In this document: positions 17,092 through 27,158 of the stretch, in pieces
How positions within the stretch are numbered: position 1 is the first letter of the stretch
How the letters are laid out: every line of letters begins with the position of its first letter
NCBI GenBank assembly: GCA_028874915.1
Contig: JAPPHA010000051.1
Span: 1-64,000, forward strand
Direction of reading: 5' to 3'
DNA length: 64,000 nt
Source of the DNA: Paracoccaceae bacterium
GTDB lineage: Bacteria; Pseudomonadota; Alphaproteobacteria; Rhodobacterales; Rhodobacteraceae
Translations under genes and position numbers: made by a program
The notes under the pieces: model-generated
Databases searched by the model: none
What the model saw: the letters and a program-made list of their open reading frames with translations, nothing else
Told to the model about the DNA's origin: nothing

Positions 17092-18071
17092 TGCAGGCCT
17101 GGATTTCCGGTGACGTTCGCGGGGTCGAGGGCCTCGTGATCAAGGAGAGACCACGGCCTGTGCCAGAGGGTCGCTGGATGCTCGTTCGAGTGACCCATGC
17201 GGCTGTCAATTTTTCGGATATTCTGATGATTTCCGACCGTTACCAGGTTCGACCGGAGCGACCTTTCATTCCCGGCCAGGAGATTTCCGGAATCGTCGTG
17301 AAGGCGGCGGACGAATGCGGTTTCGATTCAGGCGATCGGATTTCGAGCAAGGTGGTGAACGGCGGATTCGCAGAGTTCGTGCTTGTAAGGGCCGATATAG
17401 CACTTCCGGTGCCTGACGGGCGCGAACTGGCAGCCGCGGCCGCACTGCCTGTGTCCTATACGACGGCTCTGGTAGCACTCGATCATTGTGCCAGGTTGCG
17501 GAAAACCGATACTGTCCTCGTTCATGCGGCCGCCGGGGGAGTCGGCCTCGCAGCGGTCGAGATTGCATCGCTCGCCGGAGCGACGGTCATTGCCGCGGCA
17601 GGGTCCAGGGACCGCCTGCGGATTCCCAAGAGCCGCGGTGCATCTCACTGCGTGAACTACCGGAATAGCGACTGGTTTCGCCGTGTCCTGGCACTGACCG
17701 ACGGTCGCGGCGCCCAGGTGATCGTCGATCCCGTCGGCGGGCGCGTCGGAGAAGAGAGCCTCCGCTGCATCGCGGTTGACGGTCGGTTTCTCATTGTCGG
17801 ATTTGCATCGGGCCGGATGCCGGAACTGGCGCCGCACAGGCTGCTCTTGAAACGGGCTGCCGCATGCGGAGTCTACTGGAACCACGACAAGGACGCGGAT
17901 CTCCTTACCCGGACGGGCACGAAACTCATGGACCTGTTTGCGAAGGATAAGGTGCGTCCACGCATCGATTGCCGTAAAGGACTTACAAGCCTGCCCGGTG
18001 CGCTGGCCGACCTTGCCCATCGTCGGGTCAAGGGAAAACTTGTTCTCAGGGTTGCGGAAGAAACCACGTGA
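17091..18071 (+). CDS. Zinc-independent MDR-family NAD(P)H:quinone oxidoreductase / enoyl reductase
   Basis: The 326-residue medium-chain dehydrogenase/reductase has GroES-like N-terminal sequence (VTHAAVNFSDILMISDRYQVRPERPFIPGQEISGIV) and the cofactor loop VHAAAGGVGLAAVEIASLAG, typical of quinone oxidoreductase-like members using NADPH. The structural zinc cysteines of alcohol dehydrogenases are absent. The ATG at 17091 overlaps the IclR stop as TGATG, indicating coupling. In this operon it may reduce an alpha,beta-unsaturated acid or CoA ester, as enoyl reductases of this family do (inference). Confidence 0.88.
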   Translation: MQAWISGDVRGVEGLVIKERPRPVPEGRWMLVRVTHAAVNFSDILMISDRYQVRPERPFIPGQEISGIVVKAADECGFDSGDRISSKVVNGGFAEFVLVRADIALPVPDGRELAAAAALPVSYTTALVALDHCARLRKTDTVLVHAAAGGVGLAAVEIASLAGATVIAAAGSRDRLRIPKSRGASHCVNYRNSDWFRRVLALTDGRGAQVIVDPVGGRVGEESLRCIAVDGRFLIVGFASGRMPELAPHRLLLKRAAACGVYWNHDKDADLLTRTGTKLMDLFAKDKVRPRIDCRKGLTSLPGALADLAHRRVKGKLVLRVAEETT

Positions 18072-19285
18072 CGACACGTGACCGGGGCATATTGGGCGGA
18101 ATCCGCGTCCTGGATCTCTCGCGGGTCATGTCGGGACCGTTCTGTACTGCCATGCTGGCAGACCTCGGCGCGGAAGTGATCAAGATCGAAATTCCTGAAA
18201 CGGGTGACGAGGCCCGGCAGTTCGGACCATTCCTCGACGGAGAGAGCACATATTTCATTCTTCTCAACCGGAACAAGAAAAGCGTTTCCCTGAACCTGAA
18301 ATCGAATGCCGGACGCGCCGTCATGGAAGCGCTTGTCCCGCATTGCGATGTTCTCGTGGAAAACTTCCGGCCCGGTGTCACCAAGCGGCTCGGTCTCGAT
18401 GAGCCCAGCGTGCGGAAACTGAACCCGGACATTGTGTACACGAGCATTTCCGGTTTCGGGCAGGACAGTCCGCTCAGGGACTGGCCGGCATTTGATCTGG
18501 TCATACAGGCGATGAGCGGGATCATGAGTCTGACCGGGCCGAAAGGTGGCCCCAAGACCGCGGTCGGTGAATCCGTGGCAGATGTCTGTACGGGAATGTT
18601 TGCGGCATTCGGGACCATGGCGGCGCTTTTCGACCGTGAACGGTCGGGTCGTGGAAGCCATGTGGATGTGGCGATGCTGGACTCCATGATGTCCATGCAG
18701 CTCACGGGCCTCGCTCGCCAGCTCTACATGAATGACACGCCCTGCCCGGCAGGAAACCGGCACCCGGTAACCTACCCCGTCGACTCTTTTGCGACGAAGA
18801 CCGGTGACATCGTCTTGGTGTGCTTTTCCGACAGGACGTTCGCCGCGCTGTGCCGCCTTCTTGGAAACGCCGAGCTTGCGTGCGACCCGGCCTTCAGGAC
18901 GAACTCAGACCGCAACCGGAACGAGGCCGCGTTGTATGCAAAGATCGCCGTCTGGGCTGCTTCGCGCAGCCGTGAAGAAGCGGTCAGCGATCTTCTGGGC
19001 GCCGGCATTCCGGCGGCGCCTGTCTGGGATCTGTCTGAACTGGTAAGCTCCAGTCATGTCCGGGACCGCGGTCTGGTCGCTTCCGGAGTTCATCAACGGC
19101 TCGGGGACGTCCAGGTCGTACCCCAGCCGGTTCGCATTTCCGGACGGAACTTGCCCACCACCAATCGCGTCCCGATCCTTGGCGAGGACACGGTGGACGT
19201 GCTGCGGGATGTTGCCGGGTTGACGGACGACGAGATTGCGGCGCTCAACCCGGCTGAGGACGTCCGGAATTGGGAACGACACTGA
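18068..19285 (+). CDS. Class III CoA-transferase (CaiB/BaiF/formyl-CoA transferase family)
   Basis: The 405-residue enzyme moves CoA between acids. It opens with [31 protein letters not shown] and includes [17 protein letters not shown] and [11 protein letters not shown]. Asp172, in the segment [14 protein letters not shown], matches the catalytic aspartate that forms the acyl-anhydride in this family. The start is a GTG overlapping the previous stop (GTGA). Sitting between an MDR oxidoreductase and a urocanase-like gene, it may activate the imported or intermediate carboxylate as a CoA ester. The substrate is not predictable. Confidence 0.93.
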   Translation: MTTRDRGILGGIRVLDLSRVMSGPFCTAMLADLGAEVIKIEIPETGDEARQFGPFLDGESTYFILLNRNKKSVSLNLKSNAGRAVMEALVPHCDVLVENFRPGVTKRLGLDEPSVRKLNPDIVYTSISGFGQDSPLRDWPAFDLVIQAMSGIMSLTGPKGGPKTAVGESVADVCTGMFAAFGTMAALFDRERSGRGSHVDVAMLDSMMSMQLTGLARQLYMNDTPCPAGNRHPVTYPVDSFATKTGDIVLVCFSDRTFAALCRLLGNAELACDPAFRTNSDRNRNEAALYAKIAVWAASRSREEAVSDLLGAGIPAAPVWDLSELVSSSHVRDRGLVASGVHQRLGDVQVVPQPVRISGRNLPTTNRVPILGEDTVDVLRDVAGLTDDEIAALNPAEDVRNWERH

Positions 19286-20931
19286 ACAACACACGGATCG
19301 TCCGGGCACCAACCGGGACGAAACTCAATGCCAGGTGCTGGCAGACCGAAGCCCCCCTCCGGCTGTTGATGAACAATCTGGACCCGGATGTCGCGGAATG
19401 TCCCGAAGACCTGGTTGTCTACGGTGGAATCGGCCGCGCCGCGCGAAACTGGAAGTGCTTCGACGCCATGATCGCGGCCCTCAGGGAACTCGGGGCTGAA
19501 GAGACGCTCGTGGTGCAGTCCGGGAAACCGGTCGGCGTTTTCAGGACCCACCGAATGGCCCCCCGAGTCCTGATTGCCAACGGCAACATCGTTCCCCGTT
19601 GGGCAAACTGGGCGCATTTCAACGAACTCGACCGGCTCGGGCTTACGATGTACGGCCAGATGACTGCCGGATCCTGGATCTATATCGGCTCGCAGGGAAT
19701 CGTGCAGGGTACCTACGAGACGTTTTCCGAAATCGGCCGACGTCACTTTGCAGGACATGTTGGTGGCAAACTGATCGTATCCGGTGGACTTGGAGGCATG
19801 GGAGGGGCGCAGCCGCTCGCCGCAACCATGGCAGGTTTTGATGCGATCGTCGCGGAGTGCCGGCGCGAAAAAATCGACTTCCGTCTTCGCACCGGGTATC
19901 TTGATCGTTTCGCGGACTCCCTTGAAGAAGCGCTCGGCATGATCGCCGGTGCCAGCCAGCCGGTCTCGGTCGGTGTTGCCGGTAACGTCGTTGATGTGCT
20001 TGAGGAACTCGAACGACGTGGGCTCGTGCCGGAAGTGCTGACAGACCAGACTTCAGCGCACGACCCCGTCCGCGGATACCTGCCGCAGAACTGGTCCCTG
20101 GATGAATGGGACTACGTGGCCGAGCGGCAACCGGAACGTGTTGCCGAAGCTGCCAAGAAATCCATGGCCAGACAGGTCGTGCTGATGAACCGGTTTCGGC
20201 AAAGGGGATCTGTCGTACTGGAATACGGAAACAATCTCCGTGCCATGGCGCAAGAAGGTGGAGCCAGCAACGCGTTCGACTTTCCTGGATTCGTTGAGGC
20301 TTATGTCCGTCCGCTGTTCTGCGTCGGAAAGGGCCCGTTCAGGTGGATCGCGCTGTCTGGCAATCCCGAAGACATCTACCGAACTGATAAAAAGGTGCGC
20401 GAACTCTTGCCGAACGACAGAGGCCTTCAAAACTGGCTGGAAAAGGCGAGGGTCAACATTCGTTTCCAGGGTCTTCCTGCACGGATTTGTTGGGTCGGTT
20501 TGGGCGACCGTCACCGTCTCGGATTGGCGTTCAATGACATGGTTCGCAGCGGAGAACTGTCCGCACCAGTCGTTATCGGAAGGGACCACATGGACTCCGG
20601 TTCGGTTGCTTCACCGCATCGGGAAACCGAGGGAATGAAGGATGGTTCCGACACCGTATCCGATTGGCCGATCCTGAACGCATTGCTGAACACGGCCAAT
20701 GGTGCGACGTGGGTCTCCTTCCACCATGGTGGTGGCGTCGGCATGGGATATTCCCAGCATGCAGGAGTCGCGGTCCTTGCCGACGGCAGCGACGAGGCCG
20801 CGGAAATCATCGGTCGCACGCTCTGGAATGACCCGGCAAGTGGAGTCATGCGCCATGCGGATGCCGGTTACGACATTGCAATGGAGTGTGCCACGCGCCA
20901 CGGGCTGAATTTGCCCATGCCTTGCGCATAA
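19270..20931 (+). CDS. hutU: Urocanate hydratase family protein
   Basis: The 553-residue protein is a full-length member of the urocanase family, which adds water to urocanate (4-imidazolone-5-propionate as product) using tightly bound NAD as an electrophile. Seen are [11 protein letters not shown] near residue 51, the NAD loop [10 protein letters not shown] at 172-181, TDQTSAHDP at 258 and [10 protein letters not shown] at 399-408, whose Cys407 corresponds to the conserved active-site cysteine. The only plausible start is a TTG overlapping the CoA-transferase end by 16 bases. No hutH, hutI or hutG is nearby, so the true substrate could be a related imidazole such as thiourocanate. Confidence 0.92.
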   Translation: MGTTLNNTRIVRAPTGTKLNARCWQTEAPLRLLMNNLDPDVAECPEDLVVYGGIGRAARNWKCFDAMIAALRELGAEETLVVQSGKPVGVFRTHRMAPRVLIANGNIVPRWANWAHFNELDRLGLTMYGQMTAGSWIYIGSQGIVQGTYETFSEIGRRHFAGHVGGKLIVSGGLGGMGGAQPLAATMAGFDAIVAECRREKIDFRLRTGYLDRFADSLEEALGMIAGASQPVSVGVAGNVVDVLEELERRGLVPEVLTDQTSAHDPVRGYLPQNWSLDEWDYVAERQPERVAEAAKKSMARQVVLMNRFRQRGSVVLEYGNNLRAMAQEGGASNAFDFPGFVEAYVRPLFCVGKGPFRWIALSGNPEDIYRTDKKVRELLPNDRGLQNWLEKARVNIRFQGLPARICWVGLGDRHRLGLAFNDMVRSGELSAPVVIGRDHMDSGSVASPHRETEGMKDGSDTVSDWPILNALLNTANGATWVSFHHGGGVGMGYSQHAGVAVLADGSDEAAEIIGRTLWNDPASGVMRHADAGYDIAMECATRHGLNLPMPCA

Positions 20932-21547
20932 CGAAAGGTCATCACTCCGGATTGGGGACGGGATCCACTGGCAATCCCGGATTATCACGGGCAATCACGC
21001 AAATCGCACCTGCGCCCGGGGATCTGCTTCGTCATTGGAGGTGGCACCCGCATTTCCTCGAAACCGACACGAACCGAAACTTTGTCGTCCGAACTTCCGG
21101 TCACCGAGGCCAACTCCGTCTCCAACATTTCATCGCCGCAAGACGACAGCCGCACAACCAACACCTCGAGATCCCGCGTGAAGGCATTGAACGACCGAAC
21201 CGGGTCCGCACACTGGACCAGATCGAGCGTGACAGGGTGAGTGGCCTGCTGATGCCAAACTGCCCATAGTCCCGGTTCACAACATCCGGGCTCTCGGCCC
21301 GTTTTCTCTTGCGAAAAAGCAAGATCGCTCCGGTGACGGCCTTCCTTCATTCCGGTCAGGGAACCACCATTGCGAAATCTCGAACTCCAGGAGGAGATCC
21401 CGGGAAGCCCCCGCCATCAATGACAGATGCCGATCAGGGCTTGGGCGGTGCTGCATGACGGGTTGCCTGCGCACGCCAATGCCAAACCGACCTCAACGGC
21501 CCTGAACCCCATTCGGGACCGGCAATATGCCGAGACGTCCCAACTTG
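20932..21547. other. Intergenic gap between hutU and the carboxyltransferase gene
   Basis: About 600 bases without a recognisable gene on either strand. Open frames up to 127 codons exist but have erratic composition and no motif. The two flanking genes converge here, so transcription terminators are expected. I could not point to a clear stem plus T-tract. Confidence 0.4.
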
Positions 21548-23080
21548 TCACAAGGGCAGGTTGTCGTGCTTCTTGGAAGGATTGGAAAGGGTCTTGTTTC
21601 GAAGGGCAGCGAACGCTCGGCAGACCCGAATACGGGTCCGTCTTGGCGTAATTACCTCATCGATGAAGCCTTTTTCGGCAGCAACAAACGGGTTTGCAAA
21701 CCGTTCCTCGTAGTCGCGCGTTCGTTGCTCAATTGCCGCCGGATCGCCGATTTCCGATCGGTAGAGAATTTCAACGGCACCCTTGGCGCCCATCACCGCA
21801 ATTTCGGCAGTTGGCCAAGCATAATTGATGTCACCGCGAAGATGTTTCGAGGCCATGACGTCGTATGCTCCGCCGTAAGCCTTGCGCGTGATCACCGTGA
21901 CCTTTGGAACCGTCGCTTCACCGTAGGCAAAGAGAAGCTTGGCACCGTGTTTGATGACCCCGCCGTATTCCTGGGTCGTTCCGGGAAGGAACCCTGGCAC
22001 ATCGACCAAAGTCAGAATGGGGATGTTGAACGCATCACAGAAACGAACGAAACGCGCCGACTTGCGGGATGAATCGATGTCGAGACAACCGGCAAGAACC
22101 ATCGGCTGGTTGGCGACGACGCCGACAGTCGAACCTTCGAGGCGTATGAACCCGATCAGGATGTTTCGGGCATATTCCGCCTGGAGTTCGAAGAAATCGC
22201 CTTCGTCGGCAATCGACTCGATCAGTTCCTTGATGTCATAGGGTGCGTTCGGACTGTCGGGAATCAGGGAGTCCAGCGCCGGCACGATACGGTCGGGCCG
22301 GTCATCGAAATCCCTAACGGGCGGACCCTGTCGATTGCTTGGTGGCAAGAAATCGACGAAACGTCGGACCTCCATCAGCGTTTCCAGGTCGTTTTCGAAG
22401 GCACCGTCCGCAACACCCGAACGCTCGGTATGGGTTCGGGCGCCTCCCAGTTCCTCTGCCGTGACAATCTCGTTGGTCACGGTCTTGACCACATCGGGGC
22501 CGGTCACGAACATGTAGGAACTGTCCCGGACCATGAAAATGAAGTCGGTCATGGCTGGCGAATATACGGCGCCGCCGGCGCAGGGTCCCATGATGACGCT
22601 GACCTGGGGAATGACACCGGACGCCATGATGTTGTTCTGGAACACCTCGGCGTAACCGGCCAGCGACGCGACCCCCTCCTGGATTCTGGCGCCTCCGGAA
22701 TCATTGAGGCCGATGACCGGAGCGCCATTCCGGAGCGCCATCTCCTGGATCTTGCAAATCTTGGCGGCGTGGGTTTCCGAAAGGGAGCCGCCGAAAACCG
22801 TGAAGTCCTGCGAGAACACATAAACCTGCCGGCCATTGATCGTTCCCCAACCGGTCACGACACCATCCCCGGGGAAATGCGTCCCTCCCATGTCGAAGTC
22901 CGTGCATCGATGAGTGACAAACATGTCGAATTCTTCAAAGGACCCTTCATCCAGCAGGACTTCCAGGCGTTCTCTTGCCGTCAGTTTCCCCTTGCCGTGT
23001 TGGGCATCTATCCGCGCCTGGCCGCCCCCAAGCCGAGCGGCAGTCCTGCGGTTTTCAAGTTCCGAAACGATTGTCTGCAT
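21548..23080 (-). CDS. pccB: Acyl-CoA carboxylase carboxyltransferase subunit (propionyl-CoA carboxylase beta-like)
   Basis: The 510-residue product has the exact size of PccB. The N-half carries [20 protein letters not shown] and [22 protein letters not shown], with [20 protein letters not shown], the acyl-CoA pocket. The C-half has [38 protein letters not shown] and [18 protein letters not shown], the biotin site. The start at 23080 ([12 protein letters not shown]) follows a GGAG and fits the family; an upstream frame adds unconserved residues. No pccA lies next to it, so the biotin carboxylase partner is encoded elsewhere, with the 3204-4568 gene a distant possibility. The order of residues supports propionyl- or acetyl-CoA as substrate. 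Confidence 0.92.
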   Translation of the reverse strand: MQTIVSELENRRTAARLGGGQARIDAQHGKGKLTARERLEVLLDEGSFEEFDMFVTHRCTDFDMGGTHFPGDGVVTGWGTINGRQVYVFSQDFTVFGGSLSETHAAKICKIQEMALRNGAPVIGLNDSGGARIQEGVASLAGYAEVFQNNIMASGVIPQVSVIMGPCAGGAVYSPAMTDFIFMVRDSSYMFVTGPDVVKTVTNEIVTAEELGGARTHTERSGVADGAFENDLETLMEVRRFVDFLPPSNRQGPPVRDFDDRPDRIVPALDSLIPDSPNAPYDIKELIESIADEGDFFELQAEYARNILIGFIRLEGSTVGVVANQPMVLAGCLDIDSSRKSARFVRFCDAFNIPILTLVDVPGFLPGTTQEYGGVIKHGAKLLFAYGEATVPKVTVITRKAYGGAYDVMASKHLRGDINYAWPTAEIAVMGAKGAVEILYRSEIGDPAAIEQRTRDYEERFANPFVAAEKGFIDEVITPRRTRIRVCRAFAALRNKTLSNPSKKHDNLPL

Positions 23081-23664
23081 TCTGCAGTCTCCGGCCGCGA
23101 TCTCGGTCAACCTAATGGATGGACCCGGAGCGACAAAGTCAAGTAATGACTGCGATCCGGGCAATCCCCCTGACCGACGCCCACATCCCGACGTTGGCAC
23201 GGGACGCCGGAACTCTCACAACCGTGACCGTTGCGTTCCCCGTTCATTCCGGTGACCTCGATAATCCGAGATGCCCGGCGTTCCCGGTTCCCGTCGGCTT
23301 GATTGTCCCCCGATCGTCGACGATTGTTTGGGTCTCCCGGTAAAGGCAGTCGCTGTCGACCCGGTCAGTGGATGACCTTCCACCGTTGTTGCCCCGTTTC
23401 GTCTTGCCACCTTTCGCCTTCGATATTTGCCAAATGATTGCACCCAATTCCGGGGCCAGCCGGAGAAAACTGCGATAATGACATCCTTGAGCTTTCGCGA
23501 AATCGTTCATGATGTTAAATGTCCGAAAACAAACCGGATTCGCACCGAGGCTGCACGACTGTGCCTGCAGGATTGCCGACACGCTCGTTGAATTTGCCAA
23601 GTGACCCGAAAATCGCGATTCCGGGCTCCGATTGTGAACTGCGTGGGGTATCGGGGGGAGACCA
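23081..23664. other. Divergent intergenic region upstream of the DUF1302 operon
   Basis: No gene is supported in this 584-base stretch between the divergent pccB and DUF1302 genes. It should hold both promoters. A strong GGGGGGAG at 23654-23661 is the ribosome site of the DUF1302 gene. I could not define -35/-10 elements with confidence. Confidence 0.45.
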
Positions 23665-25722
23665 ATGAACGCTACCGAAAGACCGTCAGAGCGGCGCCGC
23701 GTTGCGAAACGCCGGTGGATACGATTGGCAAGAAACGGCCGAATACACCCGGCAGCATCCCGTCACCAAGTCCGGTCGGCGGGCGTTTTGGCGATCGGGC
23801 TGTGTTTCGTCGCCGCACCGGTCTCTGCCGTGGAATTCGGAGACGAGACTGTCTACGGCAGCCTTGACACGACGATATCCTACGGCGTGACGTTGCGTGC
23901 CGAAAAACGTGACGAATCCATCGGCGGCCCGAACTCGGACGACGGCAATCGCACCTTTTCCTCGGGCATCGTCAGCAACACGGCCAGGATCACCACCGAA
24001 CTCGACCTCGATGCGGGGACCTTTGGCCTCTTCGCCCGGGCATCCGGATTCTTTGACGCCGAAGTCGATCGTTCGGAACGGAAGGCATCGATGTCGGCGC
24101 TGTCGCACGATCTCGCTGGCGGCGATTTCGATATCCTCGACCTGTACCTGACCGCTTCCTTTGACGTGGGGGAGTCTCTGGTGGATGCCCGAATTGGCAG
24201 CCATGTCCTGAACTGGGGCGAGAGCACATTCATCCAGAATGGAATCAACGTAATCAATCCGTTTGACGTGACGGCGCTTCGCACACCCGGTTCCGAACTG
24301 AGACAGGCGCTCTTACCGGTACCCATGGCATCCGTGGCCGTTTCGCCGAATGATCGGATGACGTTCGAAGGATTCTACCAGTTGCGGTGGCAGAAAACGA
24401 GGATCGACCCGGCGGGCACCTACTTTTCGACCAACGACTATGGCACCCCTGGAGGCTCACGTGCGTTTCTGACCATCAACGAAAGCATCACGGACAAGGG
24501 ATATGGCTTCGGCCCACTCACCCCAATTCTGAATCAGGATCTTGCGGCTGTGAACGACAGTCTGGCGGCGTTTGAGCCGCACTTCATGAGCGTATCGCGG
24601 AGTGCGGACCGAGAGCCCGAAGATTCCGGCCAATGGGGGCTGGCCTTCCGCTACCTGTCAGAAGCGTTGAATGACACCGAATTGGGGTTCTATTTCATCA
24701 ATCACCACAGCCGACTGCCGGTCGCCAGCGCAATTTTCGGAACGCCGGCCGGTTACGGGCGCGGACTCGCAGCTGCGGGAGCCGTCAGCGCCCCAACCTC
24801 TGCGACCGTCGCCGCTGTAACGACCCAAGTCACACGAGCCGCGGCCGCAGACATTGAAGCAAAAATTCGGGCCCAAGTCCCGCCCGGGACTCCAGACTCA
24901 GTCGTTCAACAGCAGGTTCTGGCACAAATGGCATCATCGGAAGTCAGACAACTCATCGAGAACAAGGTGACTGAGAACATCGGGGGCATAGCGTCATTGC
25001 TCGCAATTGACCGGTACGGCAAGTCTGCAAACTACTTCATGGAATACCCGGAAGACCTGCGCGTGATCGGCCTGAGCTTCAACACGTTGCTCGGTTCCAC
25101 GGGTCTGGCTCTGCAGGGAGAGTACAGCCTGCATCCCAATTCGCCGCTTCAGCGCGAAGAGCAGTCCATTTTTGCGGAAGGGCTTGAACCCGTCGTCGCG
25201 GCGCTTACGCGGCATCCGTCCGCGGCTGCGCTCCGGTCCCGTCTCAGCACCTACCTCAAGGGCTATGTCGAACGTGACGTCAGTCAGCTTCAGGTAACGG
25301 CGACCCTAGTGTCCGGCCCCGCACTCGGCGCCGATTCCGTGACGATGATCGGAGAGGCAGCGGTGCACCATGTCCATGACATGCCGGACCCCACGGTCAG
25401 CCCGCTTGAGACGAGCGGATTCGGCGGCGGCGTCGCGGACGAGACGTCCTGGGGATACCGGGCGGCCATGTTGCTCGACTACACGAACGCGCTCGGTCCG
25501 GCGACGCTCACACCCTATGTCCAGGTCCAGCACGACGTTTCCGGCAACAGCCCTGCGCCCGGCGGCCCCTTCCTCGAAGGGCGCTTCGTCACGACCGTCG
25601 GCCTGGGAATCAACTACCTGGAACGCTGGCAGGGCAATCTGAGTTACACCGCGCACAGCGGAAAGAGCAATCACCTGAAAGACAGGGATTTTCTATCCGC
25701 TTCCATCAAGTTTTCATTCTGA
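23665..25722 (+). CDS. DUF1302 family outer-membrane protein
   Basis: DUF1302 proteins are long predicted beta-barrels of unknown function, usually encoded beside DUF1329 and an RND lipid exporter. The 685-residue product has a long basic n-region, a hydrophobic signal segment near residues 39-52 and a cleavage site about APVSA-VEFGD. It then reads GSLDTTISYGVTLR and SHVLNWGESTFIQNGINVINPFD, which is family-like. It ends in -KFSF, the terminal aromatic expected of barrels inserted by BamA. An Ala-rich helical insert around 375-450 is unusual for a barrel and may be a plug or periplasmic arm. It is the first gene of a four-gene operon. Confidence 0.88.
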   Translation: MNATERPSERRRVAKRRWIRLARNGRIHPAASRHQVRSAGVLAIGLCFVAAPVSAVEFGDETVYGSLDTTISYGVTLRAEKRDESIGGPNSDDGNRTFSSGIVSNTARITTELDLDAGTFGLFARASGFFDAEVDRSERKASMSALSHDLAGGDFDILDLYLTASFDVGESLVDARIGSHVLNWGESTFIQNGINVINPFDVTALRTPGSELRQALLPVPMASVAVSPNDRMTFEGFYQLRWQKTRIDPAGTYFSTNDYGTPGGSRAFLTINESITDKGYGFGPLTPILNQDLAAVNDSLAAFEPHFMSVSRSADREPEDSGQWGLAFRYLSEALNDTELGFYFINHHSRLPVASAIFGTPAGYGRGLAAAGAVSAPTSATVAAVTTQVTRAAAADIEAKIRAQVPPGTPDSVVQQQVLAQMASSEVRQLIENKVTENIGGIASLLAIDRYGKSANYFMEYPEDLRVIGLSFNTLLGSTGLALQGEYSLHPNSPLQREEQSIFAEGLEPVVAALTRHPSAAALRSRLSTYLKGYVERDVSQLQVTATLVSGPALGADSVTMIGEAAVHHVHDMPDPTVSPLETSGFGGGVADETSWGYRAAMLLDYTNALGPATLTPYVQVQHDVSGNSPAPGGPFLEGRFVTTVGLGINYLERWQGNLSYTAHSGKSNHLKDRDFLSASIKFSF

Positions 25723-25732
25723 GGCGACCCCA

Positions 25733-27112
25733 ATGACTGCATCCATCTGTCGACATTCGACGATTCTGGCAATTGGAGCCACCTTGGCCCTCACGGGATT
25801 GGTGGCACAGCCGGCCTTCGCGGCCATTTCCGCCGGGGACATCGCACGTCTGGGACGTGACCTGACGCCACTCGGCGGCGAGGCGGCCGGAAACGCTGCC
25901 GGAACCATTCCCGCCTGGACAGGCGGACTCTCGCGGCCTCCACCGGGTTATCGGAAAGGTGAATTCCATCGGGATCCCTTTGCGGACGACAGGCCCCTTC
26001 TGACGATCACCGGCGAAAACATGAGCCGGTACAGCGGGAACCTGTCGGTCGGTCATCAAAGGATGTTGAAGGCCTATCCGTCATTCCGGATGCATGTCTA
26101 TCCGACCCGGCGGAGCGCGGCCGTTCCCGAACGAATCGCCCAAGCGACTCGCAGGTCGGCCGCAACGGCCCGGCTCGTGGATGACGGCAACGGTGTCGGC
26201 GGTTCCGTGATCGGGACCCCGTTCCCCATTCCGAAGAACGGCCTCGAAGTGATCTGGAACCACCTCCTCCGCTACCGGGGAGAGAATGTCAGTTGCAGTC
26301 TCGGTCAGGCGGCTGTCACACGGGGTGGCGACTACACACTGGTCAGGTATGAGGTCGACGCCCTGATCCACTACTCGCAGCCCGGCATGACTGAGGCAAA
26401 ACTCGACAACGTCATGCTCCTCTTCAAGCAGAAAGTGACGGCTCCCCCCCGGCTTGCCGGCGGAATCCTGGTGGCGCATGAGACCATGAACCAGGTCAAA
26501 GAGCCAAGACGCGCATGGGTTTACAATCCCGGGCAGCGTCGCGTGCGCCGAGCCCCCGATGTGACCTATGACAACCCCGGGACCACGACCGACGGCCTTC
26601 GGACCGCCGACCAGTTCGACATGTTCAATGGTGCCGTCGACCGGTACAACTGGTCGCTTGTCGGCAAGCGAGAAGTCTATGTTCCGTACAATTCATATCG
26701 GCTTCACAGTGACCAATTGTCCATCGACGACATCCTGGACCCGCTCCATGTCAACCCTGATCACTTGCGCTACGAATTGCATCGGGTCTGGGTTGTCGAG
26801 GCTACGCTCAAGTCCGGAATGCGCCATATCTACAAGCGCCGGACCTTTTACGTCGATGAGGATTCGTGGCAGGTCCTCCTGGTTGACGCCTACGACAACC
26901 GGGACCAACTCTGGCGGTTCTCCGAAGGTCATGTCATCAACTATTACGACATGCCCTTGATCTGGCCCACACTTGAAGTGCACACGGACTTCCAGGCTGG
27001 CCGTTATCTGGCGCTTGGGCTCGACAACCCGTTCTCGGTCTGTCGTTTCGACGCCAGGAACCGGGCCAAGGACTTCACGCCTGCAGCCCTTCGCCGCGAG
27101 GGCCGTCGCTGA
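25733..27112 (+). CDS. DUF1329 family periplasmic protein (LolA-like lipid carrier candidate)
   Basis: The 459-residue protein has a clear signal peptide (about 1-30, ending AFAA). The mature N-terminus ISAGDIARLGRDLTPLGGEAAGNAAGTIPAWTGGL is diagnostic of DUF1329. Conserved later are the GTPFPIP, NHLLRYRG and WVYNPGQRRVRRAPDVTYDNPGTTTDGLRTADQFDMFNG segments. The fold is thought to resemble LolA/LolB lipid-binding half barrels, so it may ferry a lipid between the inner-membrane RND protein and the DUF1302 barrel (inference). It begins 10 bases after the DUF1302 stop. Confidence 0.9.
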   Translation: MTASICRHSTILAIGATLALTGLVAQPAFAAISAGDIARLGRDLTPLGGEAAGNAAGTIPAWTGGLSRPPPGYRKGEFHRDPFADDRPLLTITGENMSRYSGNLSVGHQRMLKAYPSFRMHVYPTRRSAAVPERIAQATRRSAATARLVDDGNGVGGSVIGTPFPIPKNGLEVIWNHLLRYRGENVSCSLGQAAVTRGGDYTLVRYEVDALIHYSQPGMTEAKLDNVMLLFKQKVTAPPRLAGGILVAHETMNQVKEPRRAWVYNPGQRRVRRAPDVTYDNPGTTTDGLRTADQFDMFNGAVDRYNWSLVGKREVYVPYNSYRLHSDQLSIDDILDPLHVNPDHLRYELHRVWVVEATLKSGMRHIYKRRTFYVDEDSWQVLLVDAYDNRDQLWRFSEGHVINYYDMPLIWPTLEVHTDFQAGRYLALGLDNPFSVCRFDARNRAKDFTPAALRREGRR

Positions 27113-27158
27113 ACGGCCGGCAACCCGGATCCGGAGGCACTGGCCGAGCGGCCGTTCA
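27110..27158 (+). repeat. Inverted repeat enclosing the YCF48 gene start
   Basis: Perfect 10-base arms TGAACGGCCG (27110-27119) and CGGCCGTTCA (27149-27158) flank a loop that itself contains the palindrome CCGGATCCGG. The last base of the right arm is the A of the ATG at 27158, and the left arm includes the last stop of DUF1329. In RNA this would hide the start of the next gene, giving reduced or coupled translation. Confidence 0.6.

Noticed and set aside
16267-20931. A standard histidine-utilisation operon
   Set aside because: Only the urocanase-family gene is present; no histidase, imidazolonepropionase or formiminoglutamase and no HutC regulator is near.
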